DNA of 46,699 nt from an uncultured Erysipelotrichaceae bacterium (lineage in GTDB: Bacteria; Bacillota_I; Bacilli_A; Erysipelotrichales; Erysipelotrichaceae), in contig CACXCB010000042.1 in NCBI GenBank assembly GCA_902766005.1, positions 1 to 46,699 of the forward strand. Reading direction: 5' to 3'. Shown one piece after another: positions 8,713-18,001 of this stretch. The notes under the pieces were generated by a model. That model was not told the origin of the DNA, did not search any database, and saw nothing but the letters and a program-made list of their open reading frames with translations. Both the position numbers and the translations under genes were made by a program. Positions within the stretch are counted from its first letter, which is position 1; every line of letters starts with the position of its first letter.

Positions 8713-10080
8713 ATGAATCTTTTTAAGCCTGTTAATATGACCGAAGGAAATCCTGTAAAGGTAATTGTTGCATTTACCATTCCGATGCTCATCGGAAATG
8801 TTGCACAGCAACTATATAACACAGTAGACAGTATTATTGTAGGCCGGTTTGTAGGTGATAATGCTCTTGCGGCTGTAGGAAGTGCAGGACCGTTATTAAA
8901 TTTGATGCTCGTATTATTCATGGGTATCGCTACCGGTGCAAGTATCATGGTTTCCCAGTATTTCGGGGCTAAACAGAGAGAGGAACTCTCCAAAACCATC
9001 GGTACATGTATTACTTTAACGATCATAGCTTCTATTTTTATCATGGTTGTCGGTCCGTTTATCACAAGGCCTTTATTAAGACTTCTGAATACCCCGGAAA
9101 CCATCCTGGACTGGTGTGTGCAGTATCTGACGATTATTTTCCTTGGCATAGCCGGCGGCGGTTTATATAACATTCTCAGCGGTGTATTAAGAGGACTTGG
9201 TGATTCTGTTTCTGCTTTGATCTATCTGTTAGTGGCTACGGTTATCAATATTATATTAGACTATGTTTTTGTGGCCAAATTCGGTATGGGAGTTGCCGGT
9301 GTTGCCTGGGCAACAATTATTGCACAGGCTGTTTCTGCCTTATTATCTCTTTGGAAGCTGACAAGAATGTCGGATATCTTTGATTTTAAGAAGCAATATC
9401 TGATCCCGGAAAGCGAATATACAAACCGTCTTGTCCGTCTCGGTCTTCCATCCGGTGTCACACAAGCCATTTTCTCGATGTCGATGATCGTCGTACAGTC
9501 TCTAACCAACAGCTTTGGCGAGATGTTTATCGCTGCCAACGTTATTGTTATGCGTATTGACGGCTTTGTCATGCTGCCGGCTTTCTCTTTTGGCTCAGCC
9601 ATGACTACATATGCCGGCCAGAATGTCGGTGCAAGAAAAATGGACAGGGTCTTGGAAGGTGCCAAAAAAGGTACGTTGGTTGCCATGGGTATTTCGGCGG
9701 TACTTACTGCGATTATCCTGATCTTTGGTAGACACTTGATGGCTATTTTTACCGATACACAGGAATTGATTACATTAAGTAATAACATGATGCGCATCAT
9801 CGCAGTAGGCTATGTCTTAATGGAAGTAACACAATGTCTTTCAGGAATTATGAGAGGTGCCGGTGATACCATGACACCGATGTGGATTTCAATCATTTCT
9901 TCGGTCTTGTTGAGAGTGCCTCTGGCTTATGGACTTGTTGCGTTATCCAAGACGCCGGAATTACCGCAAGGTAATTGTGCCATGATGTATGTGTCCATGT
10001 TAATCAGCTGGTCATGCGGTGCATTGATGACATTCATCATGTATAAAAAAGGCAATTGGAAAAGAAGAGCAATTTTCTAA
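8713..10080 (+). CDS. MATE family efflux transporter (second of three)
   Basis: A 455-residue membrane protein with two six-helix halves. It has the MATE motif QQLYNTVDSIIVGRFVG in helix 1-2, SGVLRGLGDS in the first half and SGIMRGAGDTMTP in the second. It belongs to the same subgroup as the third MATE protein in this window, sharing QQLYNTVD and the VGxFVG motif. It probably extrudes toxic or metabolic cations using an ion gradient. The ATG at 8713 is chosen because GGAGG precedes it by five bases; an upstream in-frame ATG at 8638 has no ribosome site. The gene stands alone, with a terminator directly downstream. Confidence 0.88.
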   Translation: MNLFKPVNMTEGNPVKVIVAFTIPMLIGNVAQQLYNTVDSIIVGRFVGDNALAAVGSAGPLLNLMLVLFMGIATGASIMVSQYFGAKQREELSKTIGTCITLTIIASIFIMVVGPFITRPLLRLLNTPETILDWCVQYLTIIFLGIAGGGLYNILSGVLRGLGDSVSALIYLLVATVINIILDYVFVAKFGMGVAGVAWATIIAQAVSALLSLWKLTRMSDIFDFKKQYLIPESEYTNRLVRLGLPSGVTQAIFSMSMIVVQSLTNSFGEMFIAANVIVMRIDGFVMLPAFSFGSAMTTYAGQNVGARKMDRVLEGAKKGTLVAMGISAVLTAIILIFGRHLMAIFTDTQELITLSNNMMRIIAVGYVLMEVTQCLSGIMRGAGDTMTPMWISIISSVLLRVPLAYGLVALSKTPELPQGNCAMMYVSMLISWSCGALMTFIMYKKGNWKRRAIF

Positions 10081-10087
10081 AGATGAC

Positions 10088-10119
10088 AATACTCATTTCA
10101 AAGGGAATGAGTATTTTTT
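10088..10119 (+). terminator. Terminator of the second MATE gene
   Basis: AATACTCATT (10088-10097) pairs perfectly with AATGAGTATT (10106-10115), followed by a T-run. Confidence 0.85.
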
Positions 10120-10150
10120 GTGAAAAACGTTTGAATTTTTTCTTGTTCAT

Positions 10151-10175
10151 CATTCACATTCATGAGGTGTGAGTG
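10151..10175. promoter_or_regulatory. Inverted repeat inside the pgk promoter (candidate operator)
   Basis: CATTCACA (10151-10158) and TGTGAGTG (10168-10175) are complementary at seven of eight positions with a 9-base spacer. They cover the -35 box and reach the base before the -10, so a bound protein would block polymerase. No regulator is recognised for it. Confidence 0.4.
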
Positions 10176-10182
10176 TTATAAT
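10153..10182 (+). promoter_or_regulatory. Promoter of the glycolytic operon
   Basis: TTCACA (10153-10158) and TATAAT (10177-10182) are separated by 18 bases, and the -10 is also preceded by TGT (extended -10). It is the only promoter seen upstream of pgk. Confidence 0.6.
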
Positions 10183-10211
10183 GTTTATACCAATAGGAGG
10201 AAATTTTTAAA

Positions 10212-11390
10212 ATGTCTAAAGTTACGGTTAAAGACCTGGACGTTAGAGGCAAGCATGTTATCGTGCGTGTTGATTTTAACGTACCACACAAGAACGGTGT
10301 AATCACTGATGATAATCGCGTTCGTGCTGCACTTCCAACAATCAACTACTTAACAGAGAATGGTGCGAAAGTACTGCTGCTGAGCCATCTCGGAAAAGTT
10401 AAGACAGAAGAAGATAAGGCAAAGAATGATATGTCCATCGTCGCTGCACGTTTGGCTGAAGTACAGGATGCTCCTGTTACATTCGTAAACGCTACACGTG
10501 GTGAAGAGCTTGAAGCTGCTGTCAAGGCTCAGGAAGATGGTTCCATCGTTCTGATGCAGAACACACGTTATGAAAAGGGCGAATCCAAGAATGATCCTGA
10601 ACTCGGTGCATACTGGGCTTCCCTCGGTGATCTGTTTGTAGAAGATGCATTCGGTTCTGTACACAGAGCTCATGCTTCCACAGTCGGTATCGCTTCCCAT
10701 CTGCCAAGTGCATTAGGTTTCCTGGTAGAAAAAGAAGTTAACGTTCTCGGCAAAGCATTGAATGATCCGGAGCGTCCGCTTGTTGCTATCCTGGGCGGTG
10801 CTAAGGTTTCCGACAAGATCGCAGTTATCGAGAACCTGCTCAAGATCGCTGACAAAGTATTGATCGGTGGCGGTATGTCCTACACATTCTCTGTTGCACA
10901 GGGCGGCCAGATCGGTACATCTTTGTTAGAGGCTGACAGAGTTGAACTCGCTAAAGAATTCTTAGAGAAGGGCAAAGGAAAACTGTTCCTGCCTGTTGAC
11001 TCCGTAGTAGCTAACGATTTCTCCAACCCGACAGAAATCAAAGTTGTCAAAGCTGGTGAAATTCCTGACGGATTCATGGGACTCGATATCGGTCCTGAAA
11101 CAGTTGCTCTGTTCAAGAAGGAATTAGAAGGTGCAAAGACTGTATTCTGGAACGGACCAATGGGTGTCTTCGAAGACGAGCGTTTCGCAAAGGGAACAAT
11201 CGAAGTATGTGAGACACTGGCTAACCTTGAAGGTGCTACAACAATCATCGGTGGTGGTGACTCCGCATCTGCTGCTAAGAACCTCGGCTTCGCTGAGAAA
11301 TTCAGTCACATCTCCACAGGTGGTGGTGCATCTCTTGAATATATGGAAGGAAAGGAGCTTCCTGGAATCGCTATTATTCCGGAAAAATAA
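10212..11390 (+). CDS. pgk: Phosphoglycerate kinase
   Basis: A 392-residue cytosolic enzyme, normal length. It converts 1,3-bisphosphoglycerate and ADP to 3-phosphoglycerate and ATP. Diagnostic segments are [10 protein letters not shown] near the N-terminus, [53 protein letters not shown] and the nucleotide-binding [17 protein letters not shown] region at the C-terminus. AGGAGG lies 11 bases before the ATG. It is the first gene of pgk-tpiA-eno; tpiA starts five bases after its stop. Codon choice is of the highly expressed type. Confidence 0.98.
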   Translation: MSKVTVKDLDVRGKHVIVRVDFNVPHKNGVITDDNRVRAALPTINYLTENGAKVLLLSHLGKVKTEEDKAKNDMSIVAARLAEVQDAPVTFVNATRGEELEAAVKAQEDGSIVLMQNTRYEKGESKNDPELGAYWASLGDLFVEDAFGSVHRAHASTVGIASHLPSALGFLVEKEVNVLGKALNDPERPLVAILGGAKVSDKIAVIENLLKIADKVLIGGGMSYTFSVAQGGQIGTSLLEADRVELAKEFLEKGKGKLFLPVDSVVANDFSNPTEIKVVKAGEIPDGFMGLDIGPETVALFKKELEGAKTVFWNGPMGVFEDERFAKGTIEVCETLANLEGATTIIGGGDSASAAKNLGFAEKFSHISTGGGASLEYMEGKELPGIAIIPEK

Positions 11391-11395
11391 GAAAC

Positions 11396-12148
11396 ATGGC
11401 AAGAAAACCTATTATTGTTGGTAACTGGAAAATGAATAAAACACCTTCTGAAGCTTTAGAATTCATGAAGGGTATTGAAGAAGTATTGACAGGAACAGAA
11501 GCTGCTGACTATGGTGTCGGTGCTCCTTATGTTGATCTTGATGTATGTGTAAAGAATGCCAAGAACCTGATCATCGCTGCTGAAAACTGCAACGAAAAGG
11601 ATTCCGGTGCTTACACAGGCGAAGTATCTGTACCAATGCTCAAAGAGGTTGGTATCACATACTGCATTATCGGTCACTCCGAGAGAAGAACATACTATGC
11701 TGAAACTGACGCTGCATGTGCAGCAAAAGCAAAGAGACTGTTAGCTGACAACATTATTCCAATCCTCTGCATTGGTGAAACAGAAGCACAGTATGATGCT
11801 GGTGAAACAGGTAATGTCATCAAGTCACAGCTCGCAGGTTCCTTGGCTGGATTGACAGCTGAAGAAGTTGCTAAGATGGTTATCGCTTATGAGCCAATCT
11901 GGGCAATCGGAACAGGCAAGAGCGCTGATAAAGACATCGCTGAAAATTGCTGCAAACTTGTTCGTGATACAGTAAAAGACCTCTATGATGAGCCGACAGC
12001 TGAAGCAGTACGCATTCAGTATGGTGGAAGCGTTAAGCCAACAAATATCAAAGAATACATGGCTTGCCCAGACATCGACGGCGCACTCATCGGTGGTGCA
12101 TCTCTCAAAGTTGATTCCTACAAGGAAATCATTGACGCAACAAAATAA
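11396..12148 (+). CDS. tpiA: Triosephosphate isomerase
   Basis: A 250-residue TIM-barrel enzyme interconverting dihydroxyacetone phosphate and glyceraldehyde 3-phosphate. Catalytic segments are NWKMNK (Lys), IGHSERR (His), AYEPIWAIGTGK (Glu) and the phosphate loop YGGSVKP / LIGGASL. Full length. It begins five bases after the pgk stop with no clear ribosome site, so it probably depends on ribosomes finishing pgk (translational coupling). A hairpin separates it from eno. Confidence 0.98.
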   Translation: MARKPIIVGNWKMNKTPSEALEFMKGIEEVLTGTEAADYGVGAPYVDLDVCVKNAKNLIIAAENCNEKDSGAYTGEVSVPMLKEVGITYCIIGHSERRTYYAETDAACAAKAKRLLADNIIPILCIGETEAQYDAGETGNVIKSQLAGSLAGLTAEEVAKMVIAYEPIWAIGTGKSADKDIAENCCKLVRDTVKDLYDEPTAEAVRIQYGGSVKPTNIKEYMACPDIDGALIGGASLKVDSYKEIIDATK

Positions 12149-12153
12149 ACAGG

Positions 12154-12179
12154 TTCCAAAGAGAATTTAATCTCTGGAA
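12154..12179 (+). other. Intercistronic hairpin between tpiA and eno
   Basis: TTCC plus AGAGA pair with TCTCT plus GGAA (two-base AA bulge, ATTTAA loop). There is no T-run, so it is not a standard terminator. It ends 15 bases before the eno ribosome site and could be an mRNA processing or stabilising element. Confidence 0.4.
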
Positions 12180-12187
12180 ATAGGTAA

Positions 12188-13558
<1,371 letters not shown>

Positions 13559-13632
13559 TTACATTTTAAAAACTTCTATTCGAAGGATACATGCCTCATG
13601 CGGCTATATCCAATAAAAGATTAGTTGATTGT

Positions 13633-13661
13633 AAACCCATCCTCATGCGGATGGGTTTTTT
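13633..13661 (+). terminator. Terminator of the glycolytic operon
   Basis: Perfect 10-base stem AAACCCATCC/GGATGGGTTT with loop TCATGC and a T-run. A shorter GCC-TCATGC-GGC hairpin with the same loop lies about 45 bases upstream. Confidence 0.9.
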
Positions 13662-13711
13662 ATAAGAAAGTGTTAAGAATTGATTCCCTGAATTTGTGGT
13701 AGGATGATTAC

Positions 13712-14428
13712 ATGGCGAAAAGAAAAAAGAAGAAAAATATATTCGGGACAGTTCTGCATATATTGTGTCTTTTGTTGTGTATCGGGATTCTTACTGCGCT
13801 TGCACCAATGGTCATTACACTCCTGGCAAATATCAATGAAACGTATGATATCCCCGTTATTTCACAGACATCTGCAGAGAATACAGAGGAAGACTGGGCA
13901 TTGTTATTGGTAAATTATGATCATCCTTTGCCGTCGGACTATTCTTTTGAAATATTGACTTTGTCCAACAATGAAGAAATCGATGAAAGAATCTATCCGG
14001 CTTTGCAGAATATGTTCGATGACGCCCGAAACGATGGAATTAACCTTTTTGTCAGGTCAGGCTATCGGGATAAGGAGGAACAGGAAATCATATTCCAAAA
14101 TAAGTTCAATGAGTGCATGGATGAGGGAATGAATGAAGAAGAGGCATATCAGGAAACCTTGCGATGGGTAGCGGAACCGGGCAAAAGCGAACATGAGACA
14201 GGATTGGCTGTTGATATCAACTCGGAAGTCTCTGCAGAGGATACGTATAACTGGCTGATAAGCAATTCTTATAAATACGGATTTATACAGAGATATGCAG
14301 AGGAAAAAAGCGCTGTGACAAAGGTTTATAACGAACCATGGCATTATCGTTATGTCGGGATAAAAGCTGCAAAAGAAATGGTACGGGACGATCTGTGTCT
14401 GGAAGAATATCTCGAAAACAAAAGCTGA
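13712..14428 (+). CDS. VanY-type D-alanyl-D-alanine carboxypeptidase (M15B), membrane-anchored
   Basis: A 238-residue protein with a basic N-terminus and one hydrophobic segment (about residues 12-38) that anchors it, placing the catalytic domain outside. The M15B zinc site is complete: GYRDKEEQE, SEHETGLAVD with H161 and D168, and EPWHYRYVG with E208 and H211. It should trim the terminal D-Ala from peptidoglycan stem peptides. No vancomycin-resistance genes are nearby, so a cell-wall maturation role is more likely. AGGA lies seven bases before the ATG. The stop codon lies in a hairpin shared with the convergent XRE gene. Confidence 0.88.
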   Translation: MAKRKKKKNIFGTVLHILCLLLCIGILTALAPMVITLLANINETYDIPVISQTSAENTEEDWALLLVNYDHPLPSDYSFEILTLSNNEEIDERIYPALQNMFDDARNDGINLFVRSGYRDKEEQEIIFQNKFNECMDEGMNEEEAYQETLRWVAEPGKSEHETGLAVDINSEVSAEDTYNWLISNSYKYGFIQRYAEEKSAVTKVYNEPWHYRYVGIKAAKEMVRDDLCLEEYLENKS

Positions 14429-14447
14429 TACCTTGCGGTGTCAGCTT
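14422..14447. terminator. Shared hairpin containing both convergent stop codons
   Basis: AAGCTGATACC (14422-14432) pairs with GGTGTCAGCTT (14437-14447) with one G-T pair. The VanY stop (14426-14428) and the minus-strand XRE stop (14441-14443) sit in opposite arms. The T-runs on both sides are short, so strength is uncertain. Confidence 0.6.
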
Positions 14448-14803
14448 TCCTGCTTTCTCAGAAATACATCCATTATGTCTTCGACGAGGGCCTTGTTGGA
14501 AGAAGAAAGAGAATTATATTTGCTCATGATTTCAGCCTGCTTTCCAGAAACAATGACATATTCATCATTGATTTGAAAGAATTCAGGCAAAGTGATATCG
14601 AATGCTGCACAGATGATCTCCAGTTTCGGAATAGGCGGACAAAGATTTTTTTCATACCATGTCGCAATCGTGGATTGGGGAATATTTGTGAGCTTGGCCA
14701 GCTTATAGGTACTCATTTCATTTAATTCCAGATAATACTTAATTCTGGCCAGGGCATCAAATGTGTTTTGCGGTTCTATCACAGGTTCTTTCTTCTTTTT
14801 CAT
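14441..14803 (-). CDS. XRE-family DNA-binding regulator
   Basis: A 120-residue protein. Residues 16-75 form a Cro/C1-type helix-turn-helix (ALARIKYYLELNEMSTYKLA, then IPQSTIATWYEK and the following helix), with a lysine-rich N-terminus and a helical C-terminal tail that may dimerise. It probably regulates its own gene or nearby promoters; targets are unknown. It converges on the VanY gene, and about 300 bases of non-coding DNA with two similar -10 elements lie upstream. The ribosome site is weak. Confidence 0.8.
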   Translation of the reverse strand: MKKKKEPVIEPQNTFDALARIKYYLELNEMSTYKLAKLTNIPQSTIATWYEKNLCPPIPKLEIICAAFDITLPEFFQINDEYVIVSGKQAEIMSKYNSLSSSNKALVEDIMDVFLRKQES

Positions 14804-15102
14804 AGTTAAATCTTACTTTTTTAAGGCCTGACGGAATAGATGCCAAAAGACGATGCATCCATTCGATAATACGATATAATGGTGGTTGGAAAATATAGAA
14901 GAAAGTAAAATCACTTGAAGTACTCTTCGGATTTTATAAATGTTGTGTGTTTGTCAAAACGGGATCAGTAAATGAATCCCGAATGATGTTGGCCATAATT
15001 ATTATAACTTTGATACACAGCAAGGGAAAGGCTTTACCTAATATTGTAACTTGCATAAATACGATATAATATAACGCGAATACGAAATGTGGAGATTAAC
15101 AT
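14804..15102. other. Intergenic region with two copies of one -10 element
   Basis: About 300 bases without a convincing gene. AATACGATATAAT occurs at 14868-14880 and again at 15058-15070, each containing TATAAT. CGGGAT/ATCCCG (near 14960-14981) can form a small hairpin. No known riboswitch was recognised. A 28-codon open frame from 14983 has no ribosome site. Confidence 0.5.
15058..15070 (+). promoter_or_regulatory. -10 region for the unknown helical protein gene
   Basis: TATAAT at 15065-15070 lies 32 bases before the ATG at 15103. TTGTAA at 15044 gives only a 15-base spacing. The 13-base context is an exact repeat of 14868-14880. Confidence 0.4.
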
Positions 15103-15894
15103 ATGAATGAGAAATACAATGATCCTGTTGGTGAAGAAAGAACAGATATATTGACTGCAGAAGATGATATGCCGTTTCATCCGGCTGATCTAAAAACGTT
15201 ATTCCTTGGCGGAAAGTTCATCGTCAGAAATGCTGTAAGAGATGAGGACTATGAAATTGGAAAAGCATTGCTGAAGATGGGGATGGAAAGAGGAAACACC
15301 GATTCCGCAAGAGAATTGCTGCAGGCATATGAGCGGGATTCTTACAGTGAAGAAGATCTGATTGCAGAACGCCTGCAATGTGTCAGATTGATTTTGGAAA
15401 AGACGGAAGACCATGAGGAGATATATCGCCTGATCAGACAATACTATCCGTATTTGCCGTCTGCAGAGGTACTGTATCGCCTGGATGGCATCGCAAACGG
15501 TTTTGGAATTCATGATTCCTTAAAGACATTGGCGATGGTTTTAAGCACAAAGATTGACCATGCACATTACAGTAAAAGACTTCTGATTCAAAAGGCCTAT
15601 GAAAACAGGTTTATGCATGAGTGTCTTGCATATCTGCAGGAAAACCTTCGTATTTCCCAACTGGACAATCTGAATGAAGAAACCGCATTATATTACTATG
15701 AGAAAATGGAAAAGGAAGGAAGGGAAAAGGAATTTATTGAGGCATTGGAAAAGACTGATACCTGTTATAAGGATGCGGTGCTGAAAGAGATTGATCAGCG
15801 CAAAAGGATGCAGACGGAGAAAAAGAAATCCATGAAGAAAAGATATGCAGAGGATCTGCATCATCTGCATGATCTTCTTGATAAAAAAGTATGA
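15103..15894 (+). CDS. Hypothetical helical-repeat protein
   Basis: A 263-residue soluble, acidic protein that I do not recognise. From residue 45 on it is almost entirely amphipathic helix, with short helix pairs (YEIGKALLKMGMERGNTDSA, RLILEKTEDHEEIYRLIRQY) that suggest a TPR- or Sel1-like repeat fold. The C-terminus is a lysine/arginine-rich helix (KRMQTEKKKSMKKRYAEDL). There is no signal peptide or membrane span. GGAGAT precedes the ATG, so translation is likely. It could be an adaptor protein. The XRE regulator upstream is divergent and could control it; that is inference. Confidence 0.6.
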   Translation: MNEKYNDPVGEERTDILTAEDDMPFHPADLKTLFLGGKFIVRNAVRDEDYEIGKALLKMGMERGNTDSARELLQAYERDSYSEEDLIAERLQCVRLILEKTEDHEEIYRLIRQYYPYLPSAEVLYRLDGIANGFGIHDSLKTLAMVLSTKIDHAHYSKRLLIQKAYENRFMHECLAYLQENLRISQLDNLNEETALYYYEKMEKEGREKEFIEALEKTDTCYKDAVLKEIDQRKRMQTEKKKSMKKRYAEDLHHLHDLLDKKV

Positions 15895-15939
15895 TGCATA
15901 TATTTGTTTTCAAAAGATGAAAGGAAATTATTTTTAAAT

Positions 15940-16146
15940 GATTCTGATCCCGCAATCATTATTGAATTTAAAGCTTTCAATTCAAGGTATGAAAAAACAC
16001 TTGAAGATACTGTTCAAAGGGCACTTAAACAAATTGAGGATAATCATTATGATCAAATTCTCCTTGATAAAAAAATTCCAAAAGAAAAGATAAAAAAATA
16101 TGGATTCGGCTTCCGAGGAAAACATGTACTGATTGGAAAAGGATAA
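15940..16146 (+). pseudogene. C-terminal relic of an AAA-ATPase-like/PD-(D/E)XK gene
   Basis: About 68 codons from SDPAIIIEFKAF to GFGFRGKHVLIGKG match the last 65 residues of the intact relative at 6807-8525, including the nuclease E-x-K and the KYGFxFRGKxVLIG ending. The preceding in-frame codons back to 15904 show no similarity and start with TTG, so there is no credible gene start. The ATPase domain and the nuclease aspartate are missing. It is best read as the 3' end of a deleted copy, still followed by its terminator. Confidence 0.8.
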
Positions 16147-16149
16147 AAG

Positions 16150-16185
16150 GACAGCTCTCATGGTAATGAGGGCTATCTTTTTTTC
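16150..16185 (+). terminator. Terminator after the relic
   Basis: Twelve-base stem (16150-16161 with 16166-16177) with one mismatch and one G-T pair, GGTA loop, then seven T. Its sequence differs from the terminator pair around the intact relative. Confidence 0.8.
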
Positions 16186-16197
16186 TTTTGTCTGGAT

Positions 16198-16203
16198 TAT
16201 AAT
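16198..16203 (+). promoter_or_regulatory. -10 box placed for a leaderless nucleosidase-like mRNA
   Basis: TATAAT lies six bases before the ATG at 16210, so the transcript should begin at the start codon. The -35 region is only T-rich (no TTGACA), and the start lacks a real ribosome site. Confidence 0.4.
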
Positions 16204-16209
16204 GGATGC

Positions 16210-17016
16210 ATGATTTACATATTTGTGCCGATGTATGCGGAAGCTGCACCGTTGATTGAAAAACTGGGCTTGAAAAGGACGGAACTGTTTGGAAACATAC
16301 AGACTTTTTCAGATGAGACTTTTTTATTGACAATATGCGGTACAGGCATGCTGAATGCAGCTGTATCGGTTGCTTCCGTTCTTGCCAAAACAGAAGCAGG
16401 TGCAAAGGATTATTTAGTTTCCTATGGAAGCAGTGCTTCCCAAAAAGAAAAGGAAGGATTGTACCTGATTCATTCTCTGAAAGATCAAAGTACAGGAAGA
16501 GCATATTATCCTGATCTTCTTTATCAGACGGGACTGAAAGAAGCTTCTCTTTTAACCGGTACAGAAGTATATCGGCAGGATTTCTTTTTTGCGGAAGACC
16601 TCTATGATATGGAGGGAGCAGCTGTATTTCATGCGGCCTCATTTTTTATGGGACCTCATCAGATGCTTTTTTTCCGTTTTGTCAGTGATGATGGCAAAAT
16701 ACAGAATCTAAACCGGGAGGCTGTCAGAAAGATATCTGGGCAGTATGCAGATGCAGTGATTGAAATATGGAAAAAACTGCCTGTGCAAAAAGAAGAAAAA
16801 CAGGAAGAAGATATATCACAATTGTGTGAAGATCTTGGGTGCAGTGAAACAATGAAACGGGAATTACACAAACTGATCCGTTACGCACAACTGGAGGAGA
16901 TTTCCTGGAAACAGAAAACTGCATCCTATTATGCAGAAGGAATATTGCCTGTAAAGACAAAAGAAGAAGGGAAAAGGGTGTTTTATGAAATCAGAAAATT
17001 TATCCTTGATGAATAG
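16210..17016 (+). CDS. Nucleoside phosphorylase/MTA-SAH nucleosidase-like protein
   Basis: A 268-residue protein. Residues 1-195 have the PNP/MTAN fold: PMYAEAAPL with the acidic residue used by MTAN, the glycine turn CGTGMLNAAVSVASV, DMEGAAVFHAA (purine and ribose binding) and FRFVSDDG with the catalytic-position Asp. An extra C-terminal helical region of about 70 residues is not part of the usual family length (about 230). It probably cleaves a purine nucleoside; 5'-deoxyadenosine from the adjacent radical-SAM enzyme is a plausible substrate. It overlaps the next gene by 32 bases. Its promoter geometry suggests a leaderless mRNA. Confidence 0.65.
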   Translation: MIYIFVPMYAEAAPLIEKLGLKRTELFGNIQTFSDETFLLTICGTGMLNAAVSVASVLAKTEAGAKDYLVSYGSSASQKEKEGLYLIHSLKDQSTGRAYYPDLLYQTGLKEASLLTGTEVYRQDFFFAEDLYDMEGAAVFHAASFFMGPHQMLFFRFVSDDGKIQNLNREAVRKISGQYADAVIEIWKKLPVQKEEKQEEDISQLCEDLGCSETMKRELHKLIRYAQLEEISWKQKTASYYAEGILPVKTKEEGKRVFYEIRKFILDE

Positions 17017-18001
17017 CTTTTCCCATCTGTATGTGGAAAGGGATATTCTGTATCATCCCCGTACGGAAAGATTTCTTTCTTTTTTTCCAAAGGCGGAAGT
17101 GATTGTCATTGAGAATTATAAAGATGTTTTTGATCGCGCAAGGCAAAATTACAACATGCAGTTTTTATCGCAGAAGCTGATACTTGCGAAAAAAAGAGGA
17201 ACGTTGATTTATGAGGGCTCAAAAGCTTGCGAGGATTTCGGCAATGAATGGTTTTATTATTGCACAAATGCCCTGAACTGTATTTTCAATTGTGAATATT
17301 GCTGGCTGAAAGGCATGTATAACAGTGCGAATCTTGTTGTTTTTGTCAATCTTGAGGATTTCTTTGCGGAAACGGAAAAGCTGCTTCAAACACATCCTGT
17401 CTATCTTTGCCTTTCTTATGAAACCGATCTTGTTCCTTTGGAAAATATAACCGGCATGATTCGGGAGTGGGGTGAATATACACTCAGCCATCCGGATCTT
17501 TCTATTGAGATTCGCACAAAAAGCGGATTGAAAATATGGGACAGGGTGCCGGTCAGCGACAGAATCATTCCGTCTTTTACGTTATCCCCGGATCCGGTGA
17601 TTCACCGGTATGAACATAAAACACCTTCGTTGGATGATCGGCTTGCAGCCGCAAAACAGGCAGTGGATCGGGGATTTAAGGTACGACTTTCCTTTGATCC
17701 GATGTTTTCTGTAGCTGGATGGCAGCAGGCCTATACTGAGATGATCGACAGAACCATGCATGTATTGCATGCCGAAAACATCCGGGATATCAATATCGGT
17801 ACATTCCGTCTGTCAAAGGAATACATGAGACAGATGCGCAAAAGATTTCCCGATTCTGCGGTTGTACAATATCCATATGTCCTCAAAGAGGGATTTTATC
17901 AGTATCCTGATGGCAAGAAAAACATGATGGAGGAATACGTTGAAAATATTCTGGTAAAGTACATTGATAAAAGCAGGATTTATCGATTGGAGGAACAATG
18001 A
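16985..18001 (+). CDS. Spore photoproduct lyase-like radical SAM protein
   Basis: A 338-residue protein related to spore photoproduct lyase. The radical-SAM cluster motif is C99-x3-C103-x2-C106 in the segment NCIFNCEYCWLKG, followed by a TIM-barrel region with SYETDLVPL, EIRTKSG, SFTLSPDPVIHRYEHKTPSL and RLSFDPMFS, all characteristic of the SPL family. Classical SPL repairs UV-induced thymine dimers in spores, but here the gene is in an operon with a nucleosidase-like enzyme, a dehydrogenase and a transporter, so a different nucleotide- or base-modifying reaction is possible. It overlaps both neighbours (32 bases upstream, 4 downstream). AAGGGTG precedes the ATG. Confidence 0.8.
   Translation: MKSENLSLMNSFSHLYVERDILYHPRTERFLSFFPKAEVIVIENYKDVFDRARQNYNMQFLSQKLILAKKRGTLIYEGSKACEDFGNEWFYYCTNALNCIFNCEYCWLKGMYNSANLVVFVNLEDFFAETEKLLQTHPVYLCLSYETDLVPLENITGMIREWGEYTLSHPDLSIEIRTKSGLKIWDRVPVSDRIIPSFTLSPDPVIHRYEHKTPSLDDRLAAAKQAVDRGFKVRLSFDPMFSVAGWQQAYTEMIDRTMHVLHAENIRDINIGTFRLSKEYMRQMRKRFPDSAVVQYPYVLKEGFYQYPDGKKNMMEEYVENILVKYIDKSRIYRLEEQ

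Noticed and set aside
10121..10134. A catabolite-responsive-element-like sequence (TGAAAAACGTTTGA) upstream of pgk
   Set aside because: Aligned to the consensus, the central CG is shifted by one base and at least three fixed positions mismatch.
13712..14428. VanY-like gene as vancomycin resistance
   Set aside because: No vanR/S, vanH, ligase or vanX genes are present. The single membrane-anchored carboxypeptidase fits ordinary wall maturation.
14983..15069. A 28-codon open frame with a hydrophobic N-terminus, reminiscent of a small toxin
   Set aside because: It has no ribosome site, and its stop lies inside the -10 box of the next gene. There is no antisense RNA promoter evidence. Chance is more likely.
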